Source: a virus. From it: a DNA stretch of 64,000 nucleotides. A model generated the notes under the pieces. The model was not told the DNA's origin and did not search any database. It worked only from the letters and a program-made list of their open reading frames with translations. Each line of letters begins with the position of its first letter. Positions within the stretch are counted from its first letter, which is position 1. A program made the position numbers and the translations under genes. Below, in pieces: positions 27,381 through 34,827 of the stretch. The stretch lies in the IMG/VR virus record IMGVR_UViG_3300042987_003051, positions 1 through 64,000 of that record; one strand, 5' to 3'.

Positions 27381-27418
27381 AAAGGGGGTTGACATGACCC
27401 CCTTTTCTGCTATATACT
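27381..27418 (+). promoter_or_regulatory. Promoter of the hli block, embedded in a terminator stem
   Basis: TTGACA (27389-27394) lies across the loop of an AAAGGGGGT (27381-27389) / ACCCCCTTT (27397-27405) hairpin with a short T run. The -10 is TATATA (27411, spacing 16) or TATACT (27413, spacing 18). Predicted transcript covers both hli genes and the peroxiredoxin. Confidence 0.75.
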
Positions 27419-27445
27419 GTTGTAACAGTTCTTTACAAAACTTAT

Positions 27446-27640
27446 ATGACTGTAACAACGAATGAGTACGGACAACAAAATATGTGGGCAAAAGAACCCA
27501 CAATGTACTACCAAAATTATGGAATGCTGACTCCCAATCAAGTCAAGGAGCGAACTAATGGACGCTGGGCGATGGTCGGTTTTGTTGCTGGTGTTATTTC
27601 TTATGCTATCACTGGCAACTTTTTCTTCGGAATCTTCTGA
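27446..27640 (+). CDS. hli: High-light-inducible protein (Hli)
   Basis: 64 residues. The chlorophyll-binding core ERTNGRWAMVGFVAGVISYAITG matches the ExxNGRxAMxGF motif of Hli/ELIP proteins. One transmembrane helix. The phage product binds chlorophyll and protects photosystems during infection. The N-terminal 35 residues are soluble. Confidence 0.95.
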   Translation: MTVTTNEYGQQNMWAKEPTMYYQNYGMLTPNQVKERTNGRWAMVGFVAGVISYAITGNFFFGIF

Positions 27641-27726
27641 TGACTGAAGTAATTTTTACCATCACTGGGGTTGCATTTTTGGTGCTTCTGAGTTATTCTA
27701 TAGAGAAAGTCTGTGAAACTTACTGA
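27640..27726 (+). CDS. 28-residue membrane peptide
   Basis: Overlaps the hli stop (TGATG) and the next start. It is almost all hydrophobic (IFTITGVAFLVLLSYSI). Its place inside the hli operon suggests a thylakoid role, which is only inference. Confidence 0.5.
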   Translation: MTEVIFTITGVAFLVLLSYSIEKVCETY

Positions 27727-27998
27727 TGAGTGCTGGTATGCTCGGGCAATTTGCAATTGCTCTTGAAAAACTTGGATGGTCAAATGATGATGAAATTGTC
27801 GTTGAGATTGGTGGTGTAGCAGTCACAGGAACTGCCACACACCCAGATGCAAATGCTAAATGGGCAAAACCATTTGGAACTGTATCTTATCAAAATGATG
27901 CTTTCATCATCATAAAAAATAAATCAAGGAACCCCGTAGTTCCTTCTCAACCCAACTCAGAACTTAAACAACAACACCCTTATCAAGGAGAAAACTAA
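27726..27998 (+). CDS. Hypothetical protein in the hli operon
   Basis: 90 residues. Soluble, with a GGVAVTGTATHPDANAKWAKPFG segment and a Pro/Gln-rich C-terminus. No family recognised. Overlaps both neighbours by 1 nt, so it is coupled. Confidence 0.6.
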   Translation: MSAGMLGQFAIALEKLGWSNDDEIVVEIGGVAVTGTATHPDANAKWAKPFGTVSYQNDAFIIIKNKSRNPVVPSQPNSELKQQHPYQGEN

Positions 27999-28117
27999 TG
28001 GAAAAATTTTTTACTGAAAAAGCTGAACGCATTAATGGTTGGGCTGCGATGATTGGATTCGTTGCTGCTGCTGGTTCTTATCTTGTGACTGGTCAAATTA
28101 TCCCTGGACTGTTCTGA
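27998..28117 (+). CDS. hli: Second high-light-inducible protein, short form
   Basis: 39 residues: KAERINGWAAMIGFVAAAGSYLVTG is the Hli core without a long N-terminus. A clear GGAG at 27987-27990 precedes the start. Forms an hli-x-x-hli cluster. Confidence 0.92.
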   Translation: MEKFFTEKAERINGWAAMIGFVAAAGSYLVTGQIIPGLF

Positions 28118-28128
28118 TGGAGGTTACT

Positions 28129-28656
28129 ATGCGTAAAGAAGGATACGAAATTCCTCAAGTAGAATTTGTATTTCGTGAAGCAGGTGAATTTGTAACTCGC
28201 ACATCAAAAGATCTTTTTGATGGTAAGAAAGTTGTAGTTTTTTCACTTCCTGGTGCATTTACTCCGACTTGTAGTGCATATCAACTTCCAGGATTTGAAG
28301 AAAAGTATGGAACATTCAGGGATCTTGGCATTGATGAGATCTATTGCATTTCTGTGAATGATGGTTTTACGATGAATGCCTGGGCACAAGACCAGAACAT
28401 CAAAAATGTAAAACTCATTCCTGATGGTAATGCATATTTCACACGTTCTATGGGTATGCTCGTCAGTAAGTCTAACCTTGGTTTCGGTGATCGCTCTTGG
28501 CGTTATGCTATGGTCGTGGATAATGGAATCATCAAAAAACTATTCGTTGAAGATGGTATGTGCGACAATGCAACCGAGGATCCCTATCTGGAAACAACTC
28601 CTGAAAGGGTACTAGATTATGTACGATCTACTGTTCTTGAATTAGAACTTGTTTGA
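28129..28656 (+). CDS. Peroxiredoxin (Prx5/AhpC-TSA type)
   Basis: 175 residues, ATG at 28129 placed by GGAGG at 28119-28123 (an in-frame ATG at 28117 overlaps the hli stop). The peroxidatic motif PGAFTPTCSAYQLPGF includes the catalytic Cys. Reduces peroxides with a thiol donor, fitting the photo-oxidative setting of the hli genes. Ends at a strong terminator. Confidence 0.9.
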   Translation: MRKEGYEIPQVEFVFREAGEFVTRTSKDLFDGKKVVVFSLPGAFTPTCSAYQLPGFEEKYGTFRDLGIDEIYCISVNDGFTMNAWAQDQNIKNVKLIPDGNAYFTRSMGMLVSKSNLGFGDRSWRYAMVVDNGIIKKLFVEDGMCDNATEDPYLETTPERVLDYVRSTVLELELV

Positions 28657-28662
28657 TTTTGA

Positions 28663-28688
28663 GGAGGGTGTTAACACCCTCCTTTTTT
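28663..28688 (+). terminator. Rho-independent terminator
   Basis: 8-bp stem GGAGGGTG (28663-28670), loop TTAA, CACCCTCC (28675-28682), then six T. Confidence 0.92.
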
Positions 28689-28720
28689 AATAAATAGGTT
28701 TACAGTATGATTGAAATAAA

Positions 28721-29425
28721 ATGAGAATAGATCTTCATAACTTTTTTAAACATTTTGATGAGAATAATCTCAAGCATATTGAGGCAGTTGAAAAACTAGA
28801 AAAAGTTTTAGAAAATAAAGTACCCGAAGAAATTGAAGATACTTCTGATTGGGTCAAAACTTTTAGAACAAAAGAACAACCGAAAGTTCCTTCAGTGCTA
28901 AATGTTCCTTTTTATCCACAAACAGATAATTATAGAGATGCTCAGAGAACTTGTAATTCATCTGCTTGTGCGATGTGCTTAGAGTATCTAAAACCAGGTA
29001 CTCTTTCTGGGGCAAAGGGAGATGATGCCTATATTCAAAAAGTTTTTGCTATTGGTGATACTACAAGTCACGAAGTTCAGACAAAAGTTTTATCATCTTA
29101 TGGTATTACTTCTAAATTTATTAAAAATTTATCTTTTGTTGATCTTGATCGTGAGCTTGCCGCTGGGAGACCTGTTGTTATCGGGATTCTTCATCGTGGC
29201 CCTTTATCTGCTCCTACTGGTGGACACATGCTTGTGGTAAAAGGTAAAAAAGGTGAAGACTATGTTGTGAATGATCCTTATGGTTCTTTGAATGACGGTT
29301 ATACTGGACCCGTAACGAATGGTAAGGATGCCTTATATAAGAAGTCTGACTTGGTTCGTAGATGGACTGTTGATGGTCCGAATACTGGATGGGGACGTAT
29401 CTTTGATCCAGTAAAAAAGTCCTGA
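28721..29425 (+). CDS. C39-like cysteine peptidase, zero-frame product
   Basis: 234 residues. The N-terminal 55 residues are helical. From about residue 60 the papain-like peptidase C39_2 fold shows RTCNSSACAMCLEYL (catalytic Cys region), GGHMLVVKG (His) and VVNDPYG (Asp). Such domains cut peptides, often in cell-wall or tail lysins. The last codons GTA AAA AAG TCC TGA contain a -1 slippery heptamer. The -1 frame continues into a lysozyme, so this is probably the short product of a two-product gene. Confidence 0.82.
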   Translation: MRIDLHNFFKHFDENNLKHIEAVEKLEKVLENKVPEEIEDTSDWVKTFRTKEQPKVPSVLNVPFYPQTDNYRDAQRTCNSSACAMCLEYLKPGTLSGAKGDDAYIQKVFAIGDTTSHEVQTKVLSSYGITSKFIKNLSFVDLDRELAAGRPVVIGILHRGPLSAPTGGHMLVVKGKKGEDYVVNDPYGSLNDGYTGPVTNGKDALYKKSDLVRRWTVDGPNTGWGRIFDPVKKS

Positions 29426-29456
29426 ATTCTATTCCTCTGAGTTCTGGAATAGAATT
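29413..29456 (+). promoter_or_regulatory. Programmed -1 frameshift site
   Basis: Slippery heptamer A_AAA_AAG (29413-29419, zero frame GTA AAA AAG). It is followed by a 5-nt spacer and a perfect 11-bp stem AATTCTATTCC (29425-29435) / GGAATAGAATT (29446-29456) with a 10-nt loop. All three parts are what -1 frameshifting needs. Confidence 0.8.
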
Positions 29457-29895
29457 AATTAAAGAATTTGAATCTTGTGAATTAAAAGCATATCCTGATC
29501 CTGGAACTGGGAATCTTCCAATCACAATAGGTTGGGGAAGTACCAGAGATTTTGACGGAAAACCATTTAAAATTGGACAAAAGATTACTCAAGAATATGC
29601 TGATAAACTATTTGATCATCAGATACAAAATGAATTTCTCCCGAAATTGAAAGACATTCCTTATTGGAATGAAATGAATTCTAATCAACAAGGGGCACTT
29701 TTATCATTTGCGTATAATATAGGTGTTGATTTTTACGGAAAATCTGGTTATGATACAATCACAAGAGTATTGAAAAATAAAGAATGGAATAAGGTTCCTG
29801 ATGCATTATATCTTTATCGCAATCCGGGAACAAGTGTAGAAGTTGGATTAAAGAGAAGACGAATTGTTGAAGGAAACCTTTGGAGTAAAAAGTAA
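29420..29895 (+). CDS. GH24 lysozyme domain, expressed by -1 frameshift from the C39 ORF
   Basis: The frame is open from 29407 to the stop at 29893-29895 and encodes a complete T4-type lysozyme domain: KEFESCELKAYPDP (catalytic Glu, then Asp), PITIGWGST (Thr) and the helical lobe SNQQGALLSFAYNIG. No ATG, GTG or TTG with a ribosome-binding site lies before the catalytic Glu; the first ATG (29647) would lose the active site. Read through the slippery site it joins the peptidase as a fusion of about 390 residues. The coordinates given here are the -1 frame part only. Confidence 0.82.
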
Positions 29896-30216
29896 ATGTA
29901 TATGCAAAGAACTTTAAGAACCATAGTTGATCAAAACTTTTTCACAAAAGTAACTTTTTCTAGTGATAATGAAATTAAAATCACAGGGAGACTTTTGGAT
30001 ATTAGTGATTATGGATTTTGTATGATAATAAAACAAATCTTAAAAGACCCTCAAATTGAATCTGAGGGTTTTTTGGATTTAGAGAAAATGAAAAAAATAA
30101 TTACAGTACCAGTTACTATTAAGTGGATAGATCCACCCACAAAACTTTTGAGATGTATTGGGTTTGAAAGTCAGGTTAACTTAAGATCCAGTCTTTTGAG
30201 AGATTATATTATGTAA
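29896..30216 (+). CDS. PilZ-like protein
   Basis: 106 residues starting right after the lysozyme stop. RTLRT near the N-terminus and GRLLDISDYGFCMII fit the RxxxR and (D/N)xSxxG motifs of PilZ c-di-GMP receptors, followed by VPVTIKWID and LRCIGFES strands. Similarity is by eye only. A c-di-GMP sensor in a phage would be unusual. Confidence 0.5.
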   Translation: MYMQRTLRTIVDQNFFTKVTFSSDNEIKITGRLLDISDYGFCMIIKQILKDPQIESEGFLDLEKMKKIITVPVTIKWIDPPTKLLRCIGFESQVNLRSSLLRDYIM

Positions 30217-30545
30217 GGTTTTGCTACACCTTCATTCAACATTTTTTCATTTACCGTAACAGAATCTCCAGTCAGATAAAGAACTCCAAGCATTCTTCCG
30301 TATTTGTCTTCTTTTGTTGTTTGGATGATCCACTCTCCTTCACGGGAGAGTTCTTTTTTTAACCATTCTTTTGCCTCAAGACCTTTTGCTTTTTCTTCAA
30401 CATTTAAAGTTCTTGTTTCTGCGGCGTTAATATCTTTAAGACGAACTTTTTGTTTTATTGTAATACTAAATCCTAAATCAATTTCAAGGTCAACTGTGTC
30501 TCCATCAATGATTCTGTTGATCTTTTTTATCTTGTATTGATACAC
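30204..30545 (-). CDS. Thermonuclease-family (SNase) nuclease
   Basis: 113 residues on the minus strand. RIIDGDTVDLEID, KVRLKDINAAE, LKKEL and KYGRMLGVLYL are the staphylococcal nuclease motifs with the catalytic Asp, Arg and Glu set. No signal peptide. Its 3' end overlaps the PilZ-like gene tail to tail by 13 nt. Could degrade host DNA or RNA. Confidence 0.85.
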   Translation of the reverse strand: MYQYKIKKINRIIDGDTVDLEIDLGFSITIKQKVRLKDINAAETRTLNVEEKAKGLEAKEWLKKELSREGEWIIQTTKEDKYGRMLGVLYLTGDSVTVNEKMLNEGVAKPYII

Positions 30546-30651
30546 TTTGTATTTCCTTATATGCTATATTGAGTATATAGTAAATACTAAAAGCAGTTCC
30601 TGCCAGTCCTATTGTTAGTAAAATAAATACGGACCAAACTATATCAGTCAT
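30505..30651 (-). CDS. Small membrane protein
   Basis: 48 residues, ATG at 30651. One long hydrophobic segment (VWSVFILLTIGLAGTAFSIYYI) then a polar Gln/Lys tail. Overlaps the nuclease gene, so likely coupled. Confidence 0.6.
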   Translation of the reverse strand: MTDIVWSVFILLTIGLAGTAFSIYYILNIAYKEIQSVSIQDKKDQQNH

Positions 30652-30838
30652 TTTTTTCTTGTGTATGAATCCAGGTTTTAAGTTCATGCAAATATTCTCT
30701 TAGCATATTCGCTTTTTCTAGATGCCAAATATTACCGCTCTTAAAGTATTCTTGGTTATGATTATCTATTGCTTTTAGAATATTATGTATTGGAGCATTC
30801 CAAGGTGCTCGTTTATCAGTGTTCCATTCTCGTGGCAA
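30644..30838 (-). CDS. Hypothetical protein
   Basis: 64 residues, helical and rich in Trp, His and Asn (MPREWNTDKRAPWNAPIHNILKAIDNH..). It starts the coupled minus-strand run. Function unknown. Confidence 0.65.
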   Translation of the reverse strand: MPREWNTDKRAPWNAPIHNILKAIDNHNQEYFKSGNIWHLEKANMLREYLHELKTWIHTQEKND

Positions 30839-30847
30839 TTTTATACC

Positions 30848-30949
30848 TCACTTTTTCTTTCCACCATTTTTTGCTTTCTTTGCAGTAGCATTTCCTTGAT
30901 TCTGCTTTGAAGGTCCTTTCTTGGACTTTTTGTTGGGTGACTTAGACAT
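30848..30949 (-). CDS. Very basic 33-residue peptide
   Basis: Lys-rich (about 12 Lys), starting MSKSPNKKSKKGPSKQ and ending GGKKK. A late promoter box on the minus strand (30973-30980) sits 24 nt upstream. Possibly nucleic-acid binding, judged by charge only. Confidence 0.6.
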   Translation of the reverse strand: MSKSPNKKSKKGPSKQNQGNATAKKAKNGGKKK

Positions 30950-30972
30950 TAGTAGTCATTATGGGTATGCAG

Positions 30973-30980
30973 TATTTATG
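30973..30980 (-). promoter_or_regulatory. Late-promoter-like box, minus strand
   Basis: CATAAATA on the minus strand, directing the minus-strand block 30204-30949. Confidence 0.55.
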
Positions 30981-30984
30981 GGGC

Positions 30985-31013
30985 TTGACAGGACCGTGAA
31001 GATCTGTTATGAT
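30985..31013 (+). promoter_or_regulatory. psbA promoter
   Basis: TTGACA (30985-30990), 17 nt, TATGAT (31008-31013), back to back with the minus-strand late box. A GATAAATA box overlaps the -10. The 180-nt leader has CTTGCC/GGCAAG pairing, a CCTTCACT/AGTGAAGG hairpin (about 31126-31148) and an 18-codon reading frame at 31110-31166. Confidence 0.8.
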
Positions 31014-31201
31014 AAATACATCAACGGGTTAAGAAATGTAACAACTTTTCAACTCTGTGACTTGCCGAAAAGGGACGATAACTCCTTACCGAGACTAGGC
31101 AAGTAAAAAATGTCTCTTATTATACCTTCACTTGAGGGTAGTGAAGGAAATAATGTAAAAGAGTAATCCCTATACTCATACTTATTTCTTTTTAAAAACA
31201 A

Positions 31202-33577
31202 ATGACTGCTACAATTGCTCAACAACGATCTAATAATAACTCCTGGGAACAGTTTTGCCAGTGGGTTACTTCAACGAACAACCGCCTTTATGTTGGTTGG
31301 TTCGGTACTCTGATGATTCCAACGTTGCTTGCCGCAACGATTTGTTTCATCGTCGCCTTCATTGCTGCACCTCCTGTAGACATTGATGGCATCCGCGAAC
31401 CAGTTGCTGGTTCTCTTATGTACGGAAACAACATCATTTCTGGTGCTGTTGTTCCTAGTTCTAATAGCATCGGACTACATTTCTATCCAATCTGGGAAGC
31501 AATGAGTCTTGATGAGTGGCTTTATAAATAATATTGGGTCACTTTAAATCGGGTGAACTGCTGGAAAGCTAAGTTCTCTTATGAAACACAAACATCATCT
31601 TACTCCAAAATATCTTGGTGGGTCTGACGAACCACAAAATCTTGTAGAGGTTTCTTCAACACGACATGCTATGTTTCATTATTGTAACTGGTGTCTTTGG
31701 GGAAATGAAGAAGATAAGATTGCTTGGAGAGCACTTGCAGGTTACTCTAAAAAAGAGGAAATAATCCATCAAGTTATTTCTCTTGCAGGTAAAAAAGGTG
31801 GTAAGGTTGCAAAAGAAAGCGGACAACTTCGGTCTGCTGCTCTTAAACAACCAAAAAGTGTAAGGCAAAAGATTGGTAAAAATCTTATCAACTATGCCTA
31901 CAAAAATCCTAAAAATGCTTCACAAGAAACTCTTACTAATAGAAAGTATAAGAAAGTATTTCACATTCACGAAAAACTAACTGAACGAACTATTGGTAAT
32001 CATCTTGGAGATGTGATTTTTAATCCAGAAGAAGATAAAACACTTAAAACTGTTTGTTCTATTATTCTGGAAAAATATGGGATAAAAGTTTATCCTTCAC
32101 ATCTTAATAGTGTTGCTAATGGAAATAGACTTTTAACGAGTGGTATTTCTTGTAGTTGGGTTTTAGAGAATACGTCAATCAGCAGCCAAGCCACAGACGC
32201 TTCTGTGGAAGGTTCAGAGACTACTGGGTTCAACAAGCGTGTTGAGTAATACCAGATTAGCGCCCGACACCTTATAAAATAATAAGGTGAAGATATAGTC
32301 CAGTCCATATGGAAACATATGGTTCCTCCAACTGCTATAATGGAGGTCCTTATCAACTGGTAGTGTTCCACTTCCTCATTGGCGTCTTCTGCTATATGGG
32401 TCGTGAATGGGAACTTTCTTACCGACTTGGTATGCGTCCTTGGATTTTCGTTGCTTACAGTGCTCCCGTCGCTGCTGCAACTGCCGTATTCCTGGTGTAT
32501 CCTTTTGGTCAAGGTTCTTTCTCTGATGGTATGCCTCTGGGTATCTCTGGTACTTTCAACTATATGCTTGTGTTCCAGGCAGAACACAACATCTTGATGC
32601 ACCCATTCCATATGCTTGGAGTTGCTGGTGTGTTTGGTGGAAGTCTTTTCTCCGCAATGCATAGGGAACTGTGCCCTTGTTGAGTAATCAGCAAGTGAAA
32701 ATCGGGTGAACTGCTGGAAACCTAAGTTACTAAAATGTTACTTGACTTATTATTGGTCTTGTAAAAAAGTTTAGTAATATGGTAATCAGCATCCAAGTCT
32801 TGAGTACACTCAAGAAAGGTTCAGAGACTACCTGAGGGATATAGTTCCCTTAATAACAGGTTTAAGTGCCCGACAACCTAATACAAATGGGTTGATGATA
32901 TAGTCCACACCTTATGAAAATAAGGAATAGAGGTGGGTTCCCTCGTAACCTCCTCACTAGTTCGTGAAACTACTGAAACTGAGTCTCAGAACTACGGATA
33001 CAAGTTTGGTCAAGAAGAAGAAACTTATAACATCGTAGCTGCACATGGTTATTTCGGTCGCCTTATTTTCCAATACGCATCGTTCAATAACTCACGTTCG
33101 CTGCACTTCTTCCTTGCTGCCTGGCCTGTTGTAGGCATCTGGTTCGCTGCTCTTGGTGTTTCTACGATGGCTTTTAATCTCAACGGATTTAACTTCAACC
33201 AGTCCCTACTGTCTTCTGACGGTCGTGTGATTAACACTTGGGCAGATATTCTGAACCGTGCTAATCTTGGTTTTGAAGTGATGCACGAGCGTTTTGTGAA
33301 CGCATGGCGCTCGTTAAATCGGATGAATTGCTGGAACTCTCTTGTAGACAATCAGCAGCCAAGCCTTGCAAGCGTGTAAGGAAGGTTCAGAGACTAGGCG
33401 GTGGATGACGCTTCATCCGTAATACGCCACTAGCGTCCGACACTCTTATGAGTGATGATATAGTCCGCTCCCTTTGGCGACAAAGGTTAAAACACAAGGA
33501 ATGCTCACAACTTCCCACTTGATCTTGCTGCTGTTAGCAACACTCCTGTTGCCTTGACTGCTCCAACCATCGGGTGA
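31202..33577 (+). CDS. psbA: Photosystem II D1 protein, four exons and three group I introns
   Basis: Exons 31202-31521, 32335-32662, 32936-33292 and 33500-33577 join in frame to 1083 nt (360 residues), the normal D1 length. Junctions were placed by D1 conservation and by the group I rule (exon ends in T, intron ends in G). Exon 2 begins inside the Leu codon of DEWLYNGG. Exon 2 ends after the His codon of SAMHGSL (non-haem iron ligand). Exon 3 ends after Arg of MHERNAHN, next to the Mn-cluster ligands. The mature C-terminus LDLA is kept. YQLVVFH carries Gln at the position that separates D1:1 (Gln) from D1:2 (Glu). Supplies fresh D1 to keep photosynthesis running in infected cells. Confidence 0.95.
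31522..32334 (+). ncRNA. Group I intron 1 of psbA
   Basis: 813 nt. P1 pairs exon GTGGCT (31516-31521) with GGTCAC (31537-31542), giving the conserved U-G at the splice site. The core starts AAATCGGGTGAACTGCTGG and the P7 region is GGTTCAGAGACTA.. GATATAGTCC, as in the other two introns and in T4 td-type introns. The HNH ORF 31581-32249 lies inside and its 3' end overlaps the P7 side of the core. Confidence 0.88.
31581..32249 (+). CDS. Intron-encoded HNH homing endonuclease
   Basis: 222 residues. [21 protein letters not shown] and [21 protein letters not shown] form the same HNH domain as the free-standing gene at 5754. A basic Lys/Gly middle region and a C-terminal DNA-binding part follow. 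The last about 25 codons run into the conserved intron core, so protein and ribozyme share sequence. It probably spreads intron 1 into intronless psbA genes. Confidence 0.9.
   Translation: MKHKHHLTPKYLGGSDEPQNLVEVSSTRHAMFHYCNWCLWGNEEDKIAWRALAGYSKKEEIIHQVISLAGKKGGKVAKESGQLRSAALKQPKSVRQKIGKNLINYAYKNPKNASQETLTNRKYKKVFHIHEKLTERTIGNHLGDVIFNPEEDKTLKTVCSIILEKYGIKVYPSHLNSVANGNRLLTSGISCSWVLENTSISSQATDASVEGSETTGFNKRVE
32663..32935 (+). ncRNA. Group I intron 2 of psbA, no ORF
   Basis: 273 nt. P1: exon GCAT (32659-32662) with GTGC (32671-32674), U-G at the splice site. The same core motifs (AAATCGGGTGAACTGCTGG, GGTTCAGAGACTA, GATATAGTCC) show it is homologous to intron 1. Confidence 0.88.
33293..33499 (+). 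ncRNA. Group I intron 3 of psbA, no ORF
   Basis: 207 nt. P1: exon GAGCGT (33287-33292) with GCGCTC (33307-33312), six pairs ending in U-G. Core AAATCGGATGAATTGCTGG, GGTTCAGAGACTA, GATATAGTCC. The smallest of the three. Confidence 0.88.
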
Positions 33578-33588
33578 TATAATAAAGG

Positions 33589-33613
33589 GGAACTCTTCGG
33601 AGTTCCTTTTTTT
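33589..33613 (+). terminator. psbA terminator
   Basis: 7-bp stem GGAACTC (33589-33595), TTCG tetraloop, GAGTTCC (33600-33606), then seven T. The T run overlaps a TATAAATA late box (33613-33620) for the next gene. Confidence 0.92.
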
Positions 33614-33620
33614 ATAAATA
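33613..33620 (+). promoter_or_regulatory. T4-type late promoter
   Basis: Exact TATAAATA, 24 nt before the endonuclease VII-like gene. Confidence 0.65.
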
Positions 33621-33644
33621 TTTAAGCACGAAAGAAAGCACGAA

Positions 33645-34067
33645 ATGACTAAACTATACTCCGACCTGTATAGAACCTGTATGACCTGTGATGTTGAGAA
33701 GCACATTACAGAGTTTTATATGCGTGATAAGAAAACAGGTAGGAGGCATTCTGCCTGCAAAGAGTGTGATAAGGCAAGGGTGAAAGCAAGACATCAAGCA
33801 AACCCACAAAGAACAAGAAATAATGATCTAAAAAGAAACTATGGTATAACTCTTGAAGAACATACAAAAATGTTTGAAGATCAGAATGGGAGATGTGCTA
33901 TTTGTGGAAATGAAGGAAATGGTAAGTGGAAGAAGTTATGTGTAGACCACTGCCATACAACTGGTAAAGTAAGAAAACTACTCTGTCATAACTGCAACAC
34001 TGCTCTTGGACTTGTAGGAGACAACATCAGCACCCTTCAAAAAATGATAGAATACCTAAATAACTAA
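33645..34067 (+). CDS. Endonuclease VII-type homing endonuclease next to psbA
   Basis: 140 residues. An N-terminal CxxC..CxxC Zn region (CMTCDVEKHI, CKECDKARVKAR) is followed by the recombination endonuclease VII (His-Me finger) core CAICGNE, CVDHCHTTGKVRKLLCHNCNTALG. The family and position recall F-CphI of cyanophage S-PM2, a free-standing nuclease beside psbA that cuts at an intron insertion site. It probably promotes spread of the linked psbA introns. Confidence 0.88.
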   Translation: MTKLYSDLYRTCMTCDVEKHITEFYMRDKKTGRRHSACKECDKARVKARHQANPQRTRNNDLKRNYGITLEEHTKMFEDQNGRCAICGNEGNGKWKKLCVDHCHTTGKVRKLLCHNCNTALGLVGDNISTLQKMIEYLNN

Positions 34068-34082
34068 AAAGTATTGGTAAAA

Positions 34083-34427
34083 ATGGACGCACAAGAACTT
34101 CGCAATCTTCAAGAAGCATATAGTCAGGTTTATCAGTTAGATGAACTTGATAAAAGAACCTTACAATCTTATCAATCAAAGGCAAAAAATCAAGTTCTTG
34201 GTTCTATGAGTAATGTTAGTGATACTACTATAAAAAGAGTAAAAGGACTCAAACAAGCCCAAAAAAGATTGAGAGATAAAAAATACGGACAACAAAAAGA
34301 ACAAGCAGATATTTACGACATCATCCTCTCACATCTTCTTGATGAAGGATATGCTGAAACACCAGAAGCAGCAGAAGTTATTATGGCGAATATGAGTGAA
34401 GAGTGGAGACAAAGTATTGTCGGTTGA
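34083..34427 (+). CDS. Hypothetical protein
   Basis: 114 residues, ATG at 34083. The N-terminus DAQELRNLQEAYSQVYQLDE is a motif I associate with several cyanophage proteins of unknown role. A Lys-rich central helix and an acidic helical C-terminus. Followed by a strong terminator. Confidence 0.65.
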   Translation: MDAQELRNLQEAYSQVYQLDELDKRTLQSYQSKAKNQVLGSMSNVSDTTIKRVKGLKQAQKRLRDKKYGQQKEQADIYDIILSHLLDEGYAETPEAAEVIMANMSEEWRQSIVG

Positions 34428-34450
34428 TATAAGTTAGAAAACTCTAACAG

Positions 34451-34476
34451 AGAGGGTCTTTGGACCCTCTTTTTTT
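34451..34476 (+). terminator. Rho-independent terminator
   Basis: 8-bp stem AGAGGGTC (34451-34458), TTTG loop, GACCCTCT (34463-34470), then a T run. Confidence 0.9.
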
Positions 34477-34503
34477 ATAGATAATGTAGTTGCATAAACT
34501 TTT

Positions 34504-34827
34504 ATGAAGTTTCTTCTAGCACTATTTGCATCACTTTTTTTCACTCTTCCTGCTTGGGCAGTGGATGTAACAATGGGGGCAAACGGCAATCTTATTTTTG
34601 AACCAGCAGAAGTCTCTATTGCTGCTGGTGAGTCAATTCACTTCGTCAATGGTATGCTTCCACCTCATAACGTCATTGTTGAAGACCACCCAGAACTCTC
34701 ACATACTGGGTTAGCATTTGCTGGCGGAGAGAGTTTTGATATTGCTTTTCCAGAGGCAGGGGACTATACTTTCTGGTGTGACCCTCACAAAAGTGCGGGT
34801 ATGATTGGACATGTACATGTTTCATAA
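34504..34827 (+). CDS. petE: Plastocyanin
   Basis: 107 residues. Signal peptide 1-19 (ends LPAWA), then the cupredoxin domain: PPHNVIVE gives the first His, and FWCDPHKSAGMIGHV gives Cys, His and Met of the blue copper site. Carries electrons from cytochrome b6f to PSI in the lumen. Known as a cyanophage auxiliary gene. Confidence 0.95.
   Translation: MKFLLALFASLFFTLPAWAVDVTMGANGNLIFEPAEVSIAAGESIHFVNGMLPPHNVIVEDHPELSHTGLAFAGGESFDIAFPEAGDYTFWCDPHKSAGMIGHVHVS

Noticed and set aside
29647-29895. Lysozyme starting at ATG 29647
   Set aside because: This start would remove the catalytic Glu and the Asp/Thr region encoded at about 29460-29560.
31522-33499. psbA as a pseudogene broken by frame disruptions
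   Set aside because: The disruptions are group I introns with P1 pairings and conserved cores; the exons join to an intact 360-residue D1.
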